Assembly (NCBI GenBank): GCA_016871415.1
Contig: VHDL01000015.1
Coordinates: 1-56,446 of the forward strand
Direction of reading: 5' to 3'
Source of the DNA: Verrucomicrobiota bacterium
Lineage (GTDB): Bacteria; Verrucomicrobiota; Verrucomicrobiia; Opitutales; UBA953
Length of the DNA stretch: 56,446 bases
In this document: positions 16,765 through 25,015 of the stretch, piece after piece
Layout of the letters: each line of letters begins with the position of its first letter
How positions within the stretch are numbered: the first letter of the stretch is position 1
Program-made: the position numbers and the translations under genes
Notes under the pieces: model-generated
The model's database searches: none
Seen by the model: only the letters and a program-made list of their open reading frames with translations
Told to the model about the DNA's origin: nothing

Positions 16765-18273
16765 ATGTGCCACGTCCTCGCCGCCCTGTCCCTCGTCGTC
16801 GCCTGCGCGCTGCGCACTGCTTCCGGTCCGAACATCATCTTCATCCTCACCGACGACCAGGGCTACGGCGACCTCTCCGCCCATGGCAACCCGGTGCTGA
16901 AGACGCCCAACCTGGATCGCCTCCGGGCCGAAAGCGTCCGCTTCGAGGATTTCCACGTCTCGCCCACCTGCGCCCCGACCCGCAGCGCTCTGCTGACCGG
17001 TCGGCACGAGTTCAAGAACGGGGTGACCCATACCATCCTCGAGCGCGAGCGCCTGACCCTCAAGGCCACGACCTTCCCCCAGCTGCTGCAGAAGGCCGGC
17101 TACCGCACCGGCATCTTCGGCAAGTGGCATCTCGGGGACGAGGCCGAGTATCAGCCCGACCGCCGCGGCTTCAACGAGGTCTACATCCACGGCGCGGGCG
17201 GCATCGGCCAGTCCTACCCGGGCAGCTGCGGCGACGCGCCGGGCAATTCCTATTACGGGCCCTGGATCCTGCACAACGGTAGGTTCGAGAAGACCGAGGC
17301 CTACTGCACGGACGCATTCTTCAGCCAGGCCTCACGGTGGATCGAAGGTGAGGCGGCGGCCAAGCGCCCCTTCCTCGCCTGGATCGCCACCAACGCCCCG
17401 CACGGTCCCTACAACGCCCGTCCCGAGGACGCCGCGCTTTACGAAGGGAAGGGGCTCGGCAAGGACACGGAGAACTTCTTCGGCATGATCCATAACATCG
17501 ACCAGAACGTCGGGCGCCTGCTGGCCCGTCTCGATGAGCTGGGCATCGCGGAGAACACCTTGGTCGTCTTCATGAACGACAACGGCGGCACCGCCGGTAC
17601 CAAGGTCTTCAACGCCGGCATGCGCGCGAGCAAGGGCTCGCCCTTCCTGGGCGGCACCCGTGCGGTCTCCCTCTGGCGCCTGAAGGGACGTTTCCAGCCC
17701 GCCGAGGTCAGGCAGCTGACCGCCCACGTGGACGTGTTCCGCACCATGACGGAGCTGGCCGGCGCCGAAATCCCGGCGGAAGTCCTTCCGCAGGTCGAAG
17801 GCCGCAGCCTGCTGCCGTTGCTCAGCGGTACCGCCAAGGAATGGCCTGACCGCACCCTGTTCACGCATGTCGGCCGCTGGGGCAACATGCAGAAGGGCGT
17901 CGACCCTGAGTCCGGCAAACTGCAGCAGACCAGCGTGCGGACCGACCGCTGGCATCTGGTCTCCTCATTGCCCAACGCCGGCCTTCCGGCCGCCAAGGGC
18001 GCGGCCCCCAAGGGCGCCCACAAGGGCAATACCAAGGCGAAGGCCAAGGCCGCCCAGCCCCAGCCCGCGTTCGTCTGGATGCTCTTCGACGTCTCGAAGG
18101 ACTATGGTGAGACCACGGACGTCGCCGCCCAGCATCCCGAAGTCGTCAAGGACCTGATCGCCCGCCATGACGCCTGGTGGAAGGAATGCCGCCCCCTCAT
18201 GGTCAACGAGGGCGTCCAGGGGCCGGCCGAGAACCCTTTCAAGGTGCTCTTCCGTCAGCAGGTCGGCAAGTGA
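16765..18273 (+). CDS. Secreted arylsulfatase (formylglycine-dependent)
   Basis: A 502-residue sulfatase. An N-terminal signal peptide (about 1-20) is followed at once by NIIFILTDDQGYGD (metal-binding Asp30 and Asp31). The formylglycine site is Cys69 in CAPTR (69-73), ending in LLTGRH; FGKWHLG (119-125) and FMNDNGG (about 270) complete the active site. CxPTR, instead of CxPSR, is a tolerated variant. It removes sulfate esters, probably from polysaccharide, and needs an anaerobic or FGE-type maturase encoded elsewhere. An Ala/Lys/Pro-rich stretch of about 30 residues (403-434) interrupts the C-terminal subdomain between the RTDRWHLV and MLFDVSKDYGETTD strands. It converges on the DUF1501 gene. 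Confidence 0.93.
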   Translation: MCHVLAALSLVVACALRTASGPNIIFILTDDQGYGDLSAHGNPVLKTPNLDRLRAESVRFEDFHVSPTCAPTRSALLTGRHEFKNGVTHTILERERLTLKATTFPQLLQKAGYRTGIFGKWHLGDEAEYQPDRRGFNEVYIHGAGGIGQSYPGSCGDAPGNSYYGPWILHNGRFEKTEAYCTDAFFSQASRWIEGEAAAKRPFLAWIATNAPHGPYNARPEDAALYEGKGLGKDTENFFGMIHNIDQNVGRLLARLDELGIAENTLVVFMNDNGGTAGTKVFNAGMRASKGSPFLGGTRAVSLWRLKGRFQPAEVRQLTAHVDVFRTMTELAGAEIPAEVLPQVEGRSLLPLLSGTAKEWPDRTLFTHVGRWGNMQKGVDPESGKLQQTSVRTDRWHLVSSLPNAGLPAAKGAAPKGAHKGNTKAKAKAAQPQPAFVWMLFDVSKDYGETTDVAAQHPEVVKDLIARHDAWWKECRPLMVNEGVQGPAENPFKVLFRQQVGK

Positions 18274-18276
18274 CCT

Positions 18277-19737
18277 TCAGCCCAGCAGGGGCTTCACGAT
18301 CTCGCCGTGGATGTCGGTGAGGCGGAAGTCCCTTCCCTGGTAGCGGTAGGTCAGGCGCGTGTGTTCGACGCCCATCAGGTGCATGATGGTCGCGTTGAGG
18401 TCGTGCACGTGGACGCCGTCCTTGACGATGTTGTAGCTGAAGTCGTCGGTCTCGCCGTGGGTGTGTCCCTTACGGACCCCGGCGCCGGCCATCAGGACCG
18501 TGAAGCAGCGCGGGTGGTGATCCCGGCCGTAGTTGGTCTCCGTCAGGGCCCCTTGTGAGTAGGTGGTGCGACCGAATTCTCCGCCCCAGATGATGAGCGT
18601 GTCGTCGAGCAGCCCGCGCTGCTTGAGGTCGGTGAGCAGGCCGGCCGTGGCCTGGTCGGTGTCATTGCACTGGCCCTTGATGGCCTTCGGGAGGCCGCCG
18701 TGGTGGTCCCAGCCCATGTGGAAGAGCTGGACGAAGCGCACGTCCCGTTCGCATAGGCGTCGGGCGAGCAGGCAGTTCGAGGCGTAGGAGCCGGGACGGG
18801 TGACGTCGGGTCCGTAGAGGTCGAGCACGTGCTTGGGCTCCTTGGAAAGGTCCATCAGGTCCGGCACGCTCGTCTGCATGCGGAAGGCCATCTCATACTG
18901 GGCCACGCGCGCCTGGATCTCAGGGTCGCCGAGCGCGCCGAAGCGTTCGCGGTTGAGCGCCGCGATCTCATCCAGCGTCTCGCGTCGGACTTCCCGTGAG
19001 ATGCCCTCGGGGTCCTTGAGATAGAGCACCCGTTCGCCCTTGTTGCGAAGCTTCACGCCCTGGTGACGGGAGGGCAGGAAGCCGGCGCCCCAGAGACGGT
19101 CGTAGAGCGGCTGGTCGTCGGGGCGGCCGCTGCCGAAGGAGGTCATCACCACGTAGGCCGGGAGGTCGGCGTTCTCGCTGCCCAGTCCGTAGGCCGCCCA
19201 CGAGCCGATGCTGGGACGGCCCGCGAGCTGCGAGCCCGTCTGCATGAACGTGATGGCAGGATCGTGGTTGATGGCCTCCGTGAACATCGCGCGGACGACG
19301 CACCACTCATCGGCCTTGGAGGACATGTGCGGCATCAGCTCGCTGAACCAGGCGCCTGACTGTCCGTGCTGCTTGAACTTGAACATCGAGGGCGCCACCG
19401 GGAAGTTCTTCTGACCGGAAGTCATGGTGGTCAGCCGCTGGCCCTTGCGGATTGAATCAGGCAGGTCCTTGCCGCGCATCTTCTCCAGCTGCGGCTTGGG
19501 GTCGAAGAGGTCCATCTGCGAGGGCGCGCCGGACTGGAATAGGTAGATGATCCGCTTCGCCTTGGGCTTGAAGTTCGGGAAGCCCAGACCCGGGTTGGCG
19601 GCGAAGGCCGGTGCGCAGAGCGTGCCGAGTGCCGTGAGGCCGAGTCCGCCGGCGGAGCCCTTGAGGAACGTGCGCCGGGAGAGCGCCATGCGCTCCGCGG
19701 GGCCCAGTCCGTGATAGTCGCGGTCGTTGCAGTTCAT
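18277..19737 (-). CDS. DUF1501 protein, Tat-exported
   Basis: A 486-residue protein with a textbook twin-arginine signal (LSRRTFLKGSAGGLGLTALG) and the DUF1501 alkaline-phosphatase-like fold. Landmarks are FQSGAPSQMDLFDPKPQLEK, NHDPAITFMQTG, ASNCLLARRLCERDVRF, WGGEFGRT and GRDHHPRCFTVLMAG. The His and Asp residues in the last two would bind metal if the fold is catalytic. It is the second gene of a pair with the PSCyt1-DUF1549 protein, overlapping it by 4 bases (ATGA). I infer that the two act as one periplasmic unit; the activity of neither is known. Confidence 0.93.
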   Translation of the reverse strand: MNCNDRDYHGLGPAERMALSRRTFLKGSAGGLGLTALGTLCAPAFAANPGLGFPNFKPKAKRIIYLFQSGAPSQMDLFDPKPQLEKMRGKDLPDSIRKGQRLTTMTSGQKNFPVAPSMFKFKQHGQSGAWFSELMPHMSSKADEWCVVRAMFTEAINHDPAITFMQTGSQLAGRPSIGSWAAYGLGSENADLPAYVVMTSFGSGRPDDQPLYDRLWGAGFLPSRHQGVKLRNKGERVLYLKDPEGISREVRRETLDEIAALNRERFGALGDPEIQARVAQYEMAFRMQTSVPDLMDLSKEPKHVLDLYGPDVTRPGSYASNCLLARRLCERDVRFVQLFHMGWDHHGGLPKAIKGQCNDTDQATAGLLTDLKQRGLLDDTLIIWGGEFGRTTYSQGALTETNYGRDHHPRCFTVLMAGAGVRKGHTHGETDDFSYNIVKDGVHVHDLNATIMHLMGVEHTRLTYRYQGRDFRLTDIHGEIVKPLLG

Positions 19738-22700
19738 TCGCGGGTGACGGTTTCGTCGAGGTTGAGAAGCACGTTGGCGGTCACCGTCCAGGCGGCCAGC
19801 TCGGGGGCCTGCAGGTCCTGCGGGGCGGGGCTGGCGCCGTTGGCGAGCAGCTTGCGGGCCGCTTCGGGTTCGGCGGCGTAGCGGCTGAGGCGTCGGTCGA
19901 ATCCGTCGCGGAGCACCTTGAGTTCGGAGGGCTTGGCCTCGCGGCCGGTCACCCGTCGGAACGCCCAGCCTAGGCGTGCGTCGGTGTCGCCGGCGTGTCG
20001 GAGGGCGTTTTCACCGAGCTTACGGGCGGCCTCGACGTAGGTGACTTCGTTCAGGAGCGACAGCGCCTGGGTCGGGGTGTTGGAGCGGGAGCGCTTCACC
20101 GTGCAGACCTCGCGGCTCGAGCTGTCGAACATGAGCATCGAGGGCGGGGCGGCCGTGCGTTTCCAGATGGTGTAGACGGACCGGCGGTAGAGTCCTTCGC
20201 CGTTGTCGGCCTTGTAATTGCGCATGTCGCCGTAGACGCTGGTCTCGTCCCAGACCGCCTCCGGCATGTAGGGCTTCACGCTCGGTCCGCCGACCTTGGG
20301 CATCAGCAGGCCGCTGACGGCCAAGGCCTGGTCACGGATGGTCTCGGCGGGCAGGCGGAACCGCGGTCCGCGGGCCAGCAGACGGTTGTCGGGATCCTTC
20401 TCCAGCATCTCGGGCGTGACGGCGGCGTAGCGACGGTAGGCGGCGCTCATCATCAGCGTCTTCTGCATGGCTTTCATGTCCCACTTGAGCCGCACGAATT
20501 CCGTGGCGAGCCAGTCGAGCAGCTCCGGGTGGGACGGCCACTCGGCCTGGGAACCGAAGTTCTCCGAGGTCTTGACGATGCCGATGCCGAAGAATCGTTC
20601 CCAGGCGCGGTTGACCCAGACGCGGGCGGTTAGCGGGTGTTCGCCGCTCACGAGCCATTGCGCGAAGCCGAGCCGGTTGTTCGGCGCGCCGGAGGGCAGG
20701 GGAGGCAGGACCTTGGGCAGCGCGCGCGGCACCTTTTCCCCGATCTTGTCGTATTCGCCGCGGAGGAGGACGAACGCGTCCCGCGGCTCATCCTTCTCCT
20801 TCATCACCATGACGCTGATGGGCGCGGAGAGCGCGTCGTCCTGCGCCTTGCGGAGGGCCTCGACCTTGGCGACCGCCTGGCGCCGGGGGTTCTCGGGGCT
20901 TTCTGAGAAAAGCTTTTCAAGGGCCTTCTGGTCGGCCAGGGTCACCTTGTCGGCCGACTTGGAGAGGATCCGCTTGGCGGCCTCGGCCGCGGCGTCCGAC
21001 TTCAAAGAAAGCAACTTCGGGTCCTGGGAGGAGGTGCTGAGGCGGAAGCGGCCGACGCTGTGCTGACTGATCGCGTCGTGCCGCATCACGGCCATGACGC
21101 GAGATCCGGCGGGAATCTGCGTGGGGGCGACGGTGAAGATGGCCTTGCGGGGCACGCGGTTCTCGGGCGCGTTGCCTCCGATCGCCCAACCGGCGCTCTC
21201 CTTGCCGGCCTTCCTGGCCTTGCCTTTGACCATCACGGGCGGGGCGAGCTTGGCGATGCTCCAGCCGGGCTGGTCAAAGTCGCTTTCCGCCGCCACGAGC
21301 GGAATCTGCTTCGCCTTGCCGTCAGGTCCGATGACCCTGACTTCGAATCCGCTCAGCACGAAGTTGCCGTTGAAGGCGCGTCCGAGGCTCTTGTTGGGCA
21401 GGGAGTCATGCGGGAAGACCTCAAGTTGGACGGCGGTGAGGAGTCCCGGATCCTGCTTCCACTCGACCGTGTAGGTCTCCTTGTTCGCCGTACCGCCGGA
21501 GGCCAGCCAGGTCCCGTCATCGAGGCGGCTGAACTCGGCGTTCTCCTTGGCGGAGACCTTCTCGCCTTCGAGCTGCCTCCAGTTGAGGCCGTCCTTGGCG
21601 AAAGCTTGCCGTTGCCGTTCCAGCCAGGCCTTGAACACCTCGGGCTGCGAGGCGGGCATGGCCTTCAGTTCGGCCTCCGCGGCCTGAAGCATCGCGGTGA
21701 CCTCGTCGATCTTGCGCTGCTCCTCCGCGGTGGGCAGGCGGAGGATGGGCTGCGTGTTGCCGCCCCGTCGCGTGCCCCCTGAGCCGCCGAATTCACCGAG
21801 CACGCCAGTCTCGTCGACCGAATTGAAGTAGGCGAAGAACGAGTAGAAGTCCTTCTGGGAGACGGGGTCGTACTTGTGGTCGTGGCAGCGGCAGCAGTTC
21901 ATCGTGAGCGCGAGCCAGGTGAGACCCGTGGTCTCGACGCGGTCGATGACGTTTTCGGCGAACCACTCCTCGACGATGCGGCCTCCCTCGCCGTTCAGGC
22001 GGTGGTTGCGGTGGAAGCCCGTGGCCACGATCTGGTCGGGCGTGGCGCCCGGCAGCAGGTCGCCGGCCAGCTGTTCGACCGTGAAGCGGTCGAAGGGCTT
22101 GTTGTCATTGAAGGCCTTGATGACCCAGTCGCGCCAGGGCCACATCGTGCGCTGGGTGTCGCTCTGGAAGCCGTTGCTGTCGGCGTAGCGCGCGAAGTCG
22201 AGCCACTGCATGGCCATCGTCTCGCCGTAGTGCGGCGAGGCCATCAGGCGGTCGATCGCCCTGGACCACGCTTCGGGCGAGTCGTCGGCGAGGAAGGCCT
22301 CTAGGTCGGCGTCGGAGGGCGGCAGGCCGGTCAGGTCGAGCGCGGCGCGGCGGAGCAGGGTGGCCTTGGGGGCGGGGCCGTTCGGGGCGAGGCCTTTGGC
22401 GGTGAGCGGACCAGCGAGGAAGGCGTCGACGGCGTTGCCGCCGGCAGGGATCGGCGGGACGACCGGCTTCGCCGGCGTCTGGAACGCCCAGTGTCCCTGG
22501 TACTCGGCGCCTTCTTTTATCCACCGTTCCACTAGCGCGATCTGTTCCTTGCTGATCACCTTGTGGAATTCCGCCGGCGGCATGTGGTCGTCCGGGTCAT
22601 CGGTCCGCAGGCGCTTGATCACCTCGCTGGCTTCGGGCTTGCCGGGCACGATAGCGGGTTCGCCGGACTTGCCCCCTTTGCGGGCGGTTTCGAGGGAATC

Positions 22701-22865
22701 GAGGCGCAGTCCGCCCTTGATCTTGTTCTCGTCGGGGCCGTGGCAGGCGAAGCAAGTGTCGGAGAAAATGGGCCGGACGTCGCGGTTGAACTGCACCTTC
22801 TCGGCGGAGGCGGAGAGCGCGCCGAAGAGGCAGGCGGCGGTGAGGCTGAGGCGAGAAAGGCGCAT
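19734..22865 (-). CDS. PSCyt1-DUF1549-DUF1553 secreted protein
   Basis: Started at ATG 22863-22865 (1043 residues), because MRLSRLSLTAACLFGALSAS is a proper signal peptide; the open frame begins seven codons earlier. The PSCyt1 domain carries CFACH (38-42) followed by GGLRLDS and IVPGKPEASEVIKR. DUF1549 has a second CxxCH-like motif, CCRCHDHKYDPVSQKDFY. A lectin-like beta-rich region lies in the middle (about 420-600), and DUF1553 fills the C-terminal 300 residues, with RVWVNRAWERFFG and SNTPTQALSLLN. Heme attachment is inferred from the motifs. It overlaps the DUF1501 gene by 4 bases. A terminator at 22928-22951 separates it from the genes upstream, so it should have its own promoter in the 60 bases before its start. 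Confidence 0.92.
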   Translation of the reverse strand: MRLSRLSLTAACLFGALSASAEKVQFNRDVRPIFSDTCFACHGPDENKIKGGLRLDSLETARKGGKSGEPAIVPGKPEASEVIKRLRTDDPDDHMPPAEFHKVISKEQIALVERWIKEGAEYQGHWAFQTPAKPVVPPIPAGGNAVDAFLAGPLTAKGLAPNGPAPKATLLRRAALDLTGLPPSDADLEAFLADDSPEAWSRAIDRLMASPHYGETMAMQWLDFARYADSNGFQSDTQRTMWPWRDWVIKAFNDNKPFDRFTVEQLAGDLLPGATPDQIVATGFHRNHRLNGEGGRIVEEWFAENVIDRVETTGLTWLALTMNCCRCHDHKYDPVSQKDFYSFFAYFNSVDETGVLGEFGGSGGTRRGGNTQPILRLPTAEEQRKIDEVTAMLQAAEAELKAMPASQPEVFKAWLERQRQAFAKDGLNWRQLEGEKVSAKENAEFSRLDDGTWLASGGTANKETYTVEWKQDPGLLTAVQLEVFPHDSLPNKSLGRAFNGNFVLSGFEVRVIGPDGKAKQIPLVAAESDFDQPGWSIAKLAPPVMVKGKARKAGKESAGWAIGGNAPENRVPRKAIFTVAPTQIPAGSRVMAVMRHDAISQHSVGRFRLSTSSQDPKLLSLKSDAAAEAAKRILSKSADKVTLADQKALEKLFSESPENPRRQAVAKVEALRKAQDDALSAPISVMVMKEKDEPRDAFVLLRGEYDKIGEKVPRALPKVLPPLPSGAPNNRLGFAQWLVSGEHPLTARVWVNRAWERFFGIGIVKTSENFGSQAEWPSHPELLDWLATEFVRLKWDMKAMQKTLMMSAAYRRYAAVTPEMLEKDPDNRLLARGPRFRLPAETIRDQALAVSGLLMPKVGGPSVKPYMPEAVWDETSVYGDMRNYKADNGEGLYRRSVYTIWKRTAAPPSMLMFDSSSREVCTVKRSRSNTPTQALSLLNEVTYVEAARKLGENALRHAGDTDARLGWAFRRVTGREAKPSELKVLRDGFDRRLSRYAAEPEAARKLLANGASPAPQDLQAPELAAWTVTANVLLNLDETVTRE

Positions 22866-22927
22866 GGAGTCAGCGTGTGATGACACTTAAGAGCCCGGGT
22901 TGTTCTTAGCAATGTGCAGTTAACGGA

Positions 22928-22951
22928 AAAACCCCTCAAACCAGGGGTTTT
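22928..22951 (-). terminator. Rho-independent terminator after the tandem DUF1080 gene
   Basis: A nine-base-pair perfect stem (AAAACCCCT with AGGGGTTTT) around a six-base loop, followed on the minus strand by a T-run. It begins about 22 bases after the stop at 22973. It ends the DUF1080 unit and isolates it from the PSCyt1 gene starting at 22865. The plus-strand side also ends in TTTT, but no plus-strand gene needs it. Confidence 0.85.
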
Positions 22952-22972
22952 AGAGCGGCCTGCGGGCCATGC

Positions 22973-24271
22973 CTACTTGCCGGCCAGATCCTTGATCGCG
23001 ATGTTCCGGAACTCGGCCGGGTCATTATGGCCGGCGAAGCCGAAAAAGCCGTTCTTGCGGTCCTTGCCGGGGTGGGGGCTCTTCGCCATGACCGTGGCCA
23101 TGTCGACCTTGGAAAGGTCGGTCTCGAGGATCACGGAGCCGTTGAGTTCGACCTTGAGCGTGGAGCCCACGACCGTGACTTCCTGGAAGTTCCATTCGCC
23201 GATGGGGCGCTGGAAGCCGCGCTGGGCGCCGACCATGCCGTAGGCGGAGCCATGGACCTGACGGGGGTCAATCTTGCCCTTCACCTTGTCGTAGTTGTCA
23301 TCGAGCACCTGCAGTTCGCACATGCCGACGTAGGCCGTGTTGCCCGTGCCGGGGTAACGGAGCGCCAGTCCGTTGTTGCCGCCCTTCGGCAGTTTGAATT
23401 CGAGGCGGACGGCGAAGTCGGTCAGGTCCTGGGCGTAGTAGGGCGTGCCGCCCTTGCCCGTCTTGCAGCGGATGGCGCCGTCGACGACCTCGTAGTTGTC
23501 GACCGGACCGGCCCAGCCCGTGAAGTCCTTGCCGTTGAAGATGGACTTGAAGCCGGCGTCGGCCTTCGCGGTGAGGATCCGATTGGCTTCTTCGCCGGCG
23601 ATCTCGCGGATCGCGACGTTACGCCAGCGGATCGGGGCGCCGTGGGTCTGGAGGCAGATCGGGCCCTTGGCGGCGAGGGCGGTTTTGCGGTCGTAATAGT
23701 TCTCCATCGTCGCGTGGTCGACGGTCTGCTTGCCGTTGAGCCAGACGCTCACGCGGGCGCCGGTCATGACGACACGGAGGGTGTTCCATTCGCCGGCGGG
23801 TTTGTCGGCCAGCACGAGCGGGTCCTTGCCGGGGTTGCCCTTGGTGTTGTTCCAGAGCGCGCCGGAGCCCAGCTGGGCGCCGTGCTTGTGGGCCTTCTCA
23901 TCCGTGGGGTCCCAGATCTGGACCTGGGGCGCGCCGCGCAGGTAGACGCCCGAGTCGCCCTTGGGGGCCATGTTGTATTCGAGCACGAGCTCAAAGTCGC
24001 CGTATTCCTTGTCCGTCGTGGCGTAGGGCCCGGTGCCGGGGTTGAGGATCTCGCCGTTCTTGACCGACCAGTGCTGGGAGAACTCCTCGCGCATCTTGGC
24101 GAGCGCTGCGTCGCGCTTCTCGCCGGTCAGCTTGGCCACCGAATGAGGGTTGTAGCCGTGCCAGCCGGAAAGGTCCTTGCCGTTGAACAGCGGGGTGAAG
24201 CCTTCGGGCGTGGCGGCCGGCAGGGCGGCCGCGAAGAGCGCGAGGGCGGGGGTGAGGATGCGCAGGGTCAT
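22973..24271 (-). CDS. Tandem DUF1080 (3-keto-disaccharide hydrolase family) secreted protein
   Basis: A 432-residue exported protein (signal peptide MTLRILTPALALFAAALPAA) with two DUF1080 domains in series. Domain 1 (about 22-225) has FNGKDLSGWHGYN, DSGVYLRGAPQVQIWDP and PAGEWNTLRV. Domain 2 (about 238-430) starts again with FNGKDFTGWAG and contains GNNGLALRYPG and an IGEWNFQEV strand. Domain 1 is close to the single-domain protein at 40-717, sharing the HSVAKLTGEK insert; domain 2 is much more diverged, so the tandem is not a recent internal duplication. It follows the single DUF1080 gene by 12 bases, in one operon closed by the terminator at 22928. It probably cleaves oxidised glycosides in the periplasm. 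Confidence 0.9.
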   Translation of the reverse strand: MTLRILTPALALFAAALPAATPEGFTPLFNGKDLSGWHGYNPHSVAKLTGEKRDAALAKMREEFSQHWSVKNGEILNPGTGPYATTDKEYGDFELVLEYNMAPKGDSGVYLRGAPQVQIWDPTDEKAHKHGAQLGSGALWNNTKGNPGKDPLVLADKPAGEWNTLRVVMTGARVSVWLNGKQTVDHATMENYYDRKTALAAKGPICLQTHGAPIRWRNVAIREIAGEEANRILTAKADAGFKSIFNGKDFTGWAGPVDNYEVVDGAIRCKTGKGGTPYYAQDLTDFAVRLEFKLPKGGNNGLALRYPGTGNTAYVGMCELQVLDDNYDKVKGKIDPRQVHGSAYGMVGAQRGFQRPIGEWNFQEVTVVGSTLKVELNGSVILETDLSKVDMATVMAKSPHPGKDRKNGFFGFAGHNDPAEFRNIAIKDLAGK

Positions 24272-24283
24272 GGGAGGGGTGGG

Positions 24284-24937
24284 TCAGAGGGGTTCGAGGG
24301 TGCAACGGCGCACTTCGAAGGCGCCGCCTTCGGACTGCAGACCGATGAAGCCTTCGGAGAGGTTGAGGCCGGAGAGCCGGTTGGCCTCCTGACCGTTGAC
24401 GAGGATCACGACCGTGTCGCCTTCGCAGACGGTGGTGAAGGTGTTCCATTCGCCGGCGGGCTTCTCAAGTCCGTCCTTGGCGCGTCCGATGCGGTAGCCG
24501 CGGACGGCTCCGGTCTTCTTGTCCTTGAGTTCGGTTCCTTCCTTGGCCTTGGCTCCGGACCACAGGTAGAAGTCGCCCTGGTTCTTGTGCATGCCCTGGC
24601 ACTCGACGCTCTTGGGCCAGACCGCGTCGGGCGGGGTCATGTGCACCACCACGCCGGTGTTGCCGGGCTTGGTGAAGCGCCATTCGACGGTGAAGCGGTA
24701 CTGTCGGTAGCTCTTTTCGGTACGGAGGAAGCCGTTGGGCTTGCCCGTGCAGACGAGCAGGCCGTCCTTCACGGACCAGGTGCCTTCGGCCGGGGCGTTG
24801 TCGCGGAGGTGGGAGACCCAGCCGGACAGGTCCTTGCCGTTGAAGAGTTCGGACTTGGCGGAGGGCTTGGCGGCCTCGGCGGCGTAGGACGAGGAGAACG
24901 CCAGCAGGGAGAGCAGCAGGGTGCGCAGCGGGGTCAT
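24284..24937 (-). CDS. DUF1080 secreted protein
   Basis: A 217-residue protein with a signal peptide (MTPLRTLLLSLLAFSSSYAA) and one DUF1080 domain: FNGKDLSGWVSHLRD (about 32-46), GNTGVVVHM (about 97-105), SVECQGMHKNQGDFYLW, then PAGEWNTFTTV. It lacks the HSVAKLTGEK insert of the other two DUF1080 proteins and keeps the Cys-Gln-Met variant of the central strand, so it belongs to another subfamily. It leads a two-gene unit with the tandem DUF1080 gene. The leader (24938-24975) lies directly behind a terminator; its promoter is not obvious. Confidence 0.9.
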   Translation of the reverse strand: MTPLRTLLLSLLAFSSSYAAEAAKPSAKSELFNGKDLSGWVSHLRDNAPAEGTWSVKDGLLVCTGKPNGFLRTEKSYRQYRFTVEWRFTKPGNTGVVVHMTPPDAVWPKSVECQGMHKNQGDFYLWSGAKAKEGTELKDKKTGAVRGYRIGRAKDGLEKPAGEWNTFTTVCEGDTVVILVNGQEANRLSGLNLSEGFIGLQSEGGAFEVRRCTLEPL

Positions 24938-24975
24938 GCCGCAAGGTAGCGGCGCAGCCTTCCACGTAGAAGCCC

Positions 24976-24999
24976 AAACGCCGGATTTAATCGGCGTTT
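24976..24999 (-). terminator. Probable rho-independent terminator of the six-gene glycan operon
   Basis: A perfect eight-base-pair stem (AAACGCCG with CGGCGTTT) around an eight-base AT-rich loop, 17 bases beyond the stop at 25016. The minus-strand T-run is short (TTT, then GGGC), so termination may be partial, with some read-through into the DUF1080 genes. Confidence 0.65.
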
Positions 25000-25015
25000 T
25001 AAGTTCATTTCCCGC

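Noticed and set aside
22866-22886. Seven extra codons at the front of the PSCyt1 gene
   Set aside because: They would put polar residues before a good signal peptide that already starts at the Met at 22863-22865.
23027-24949. A 640-codon open frame antisense to both DUF1080 genes
   Set aside because: It runs across two genes and their terminator-bounded operon and has a Gly/Val/Glu/Asp shadow composition.
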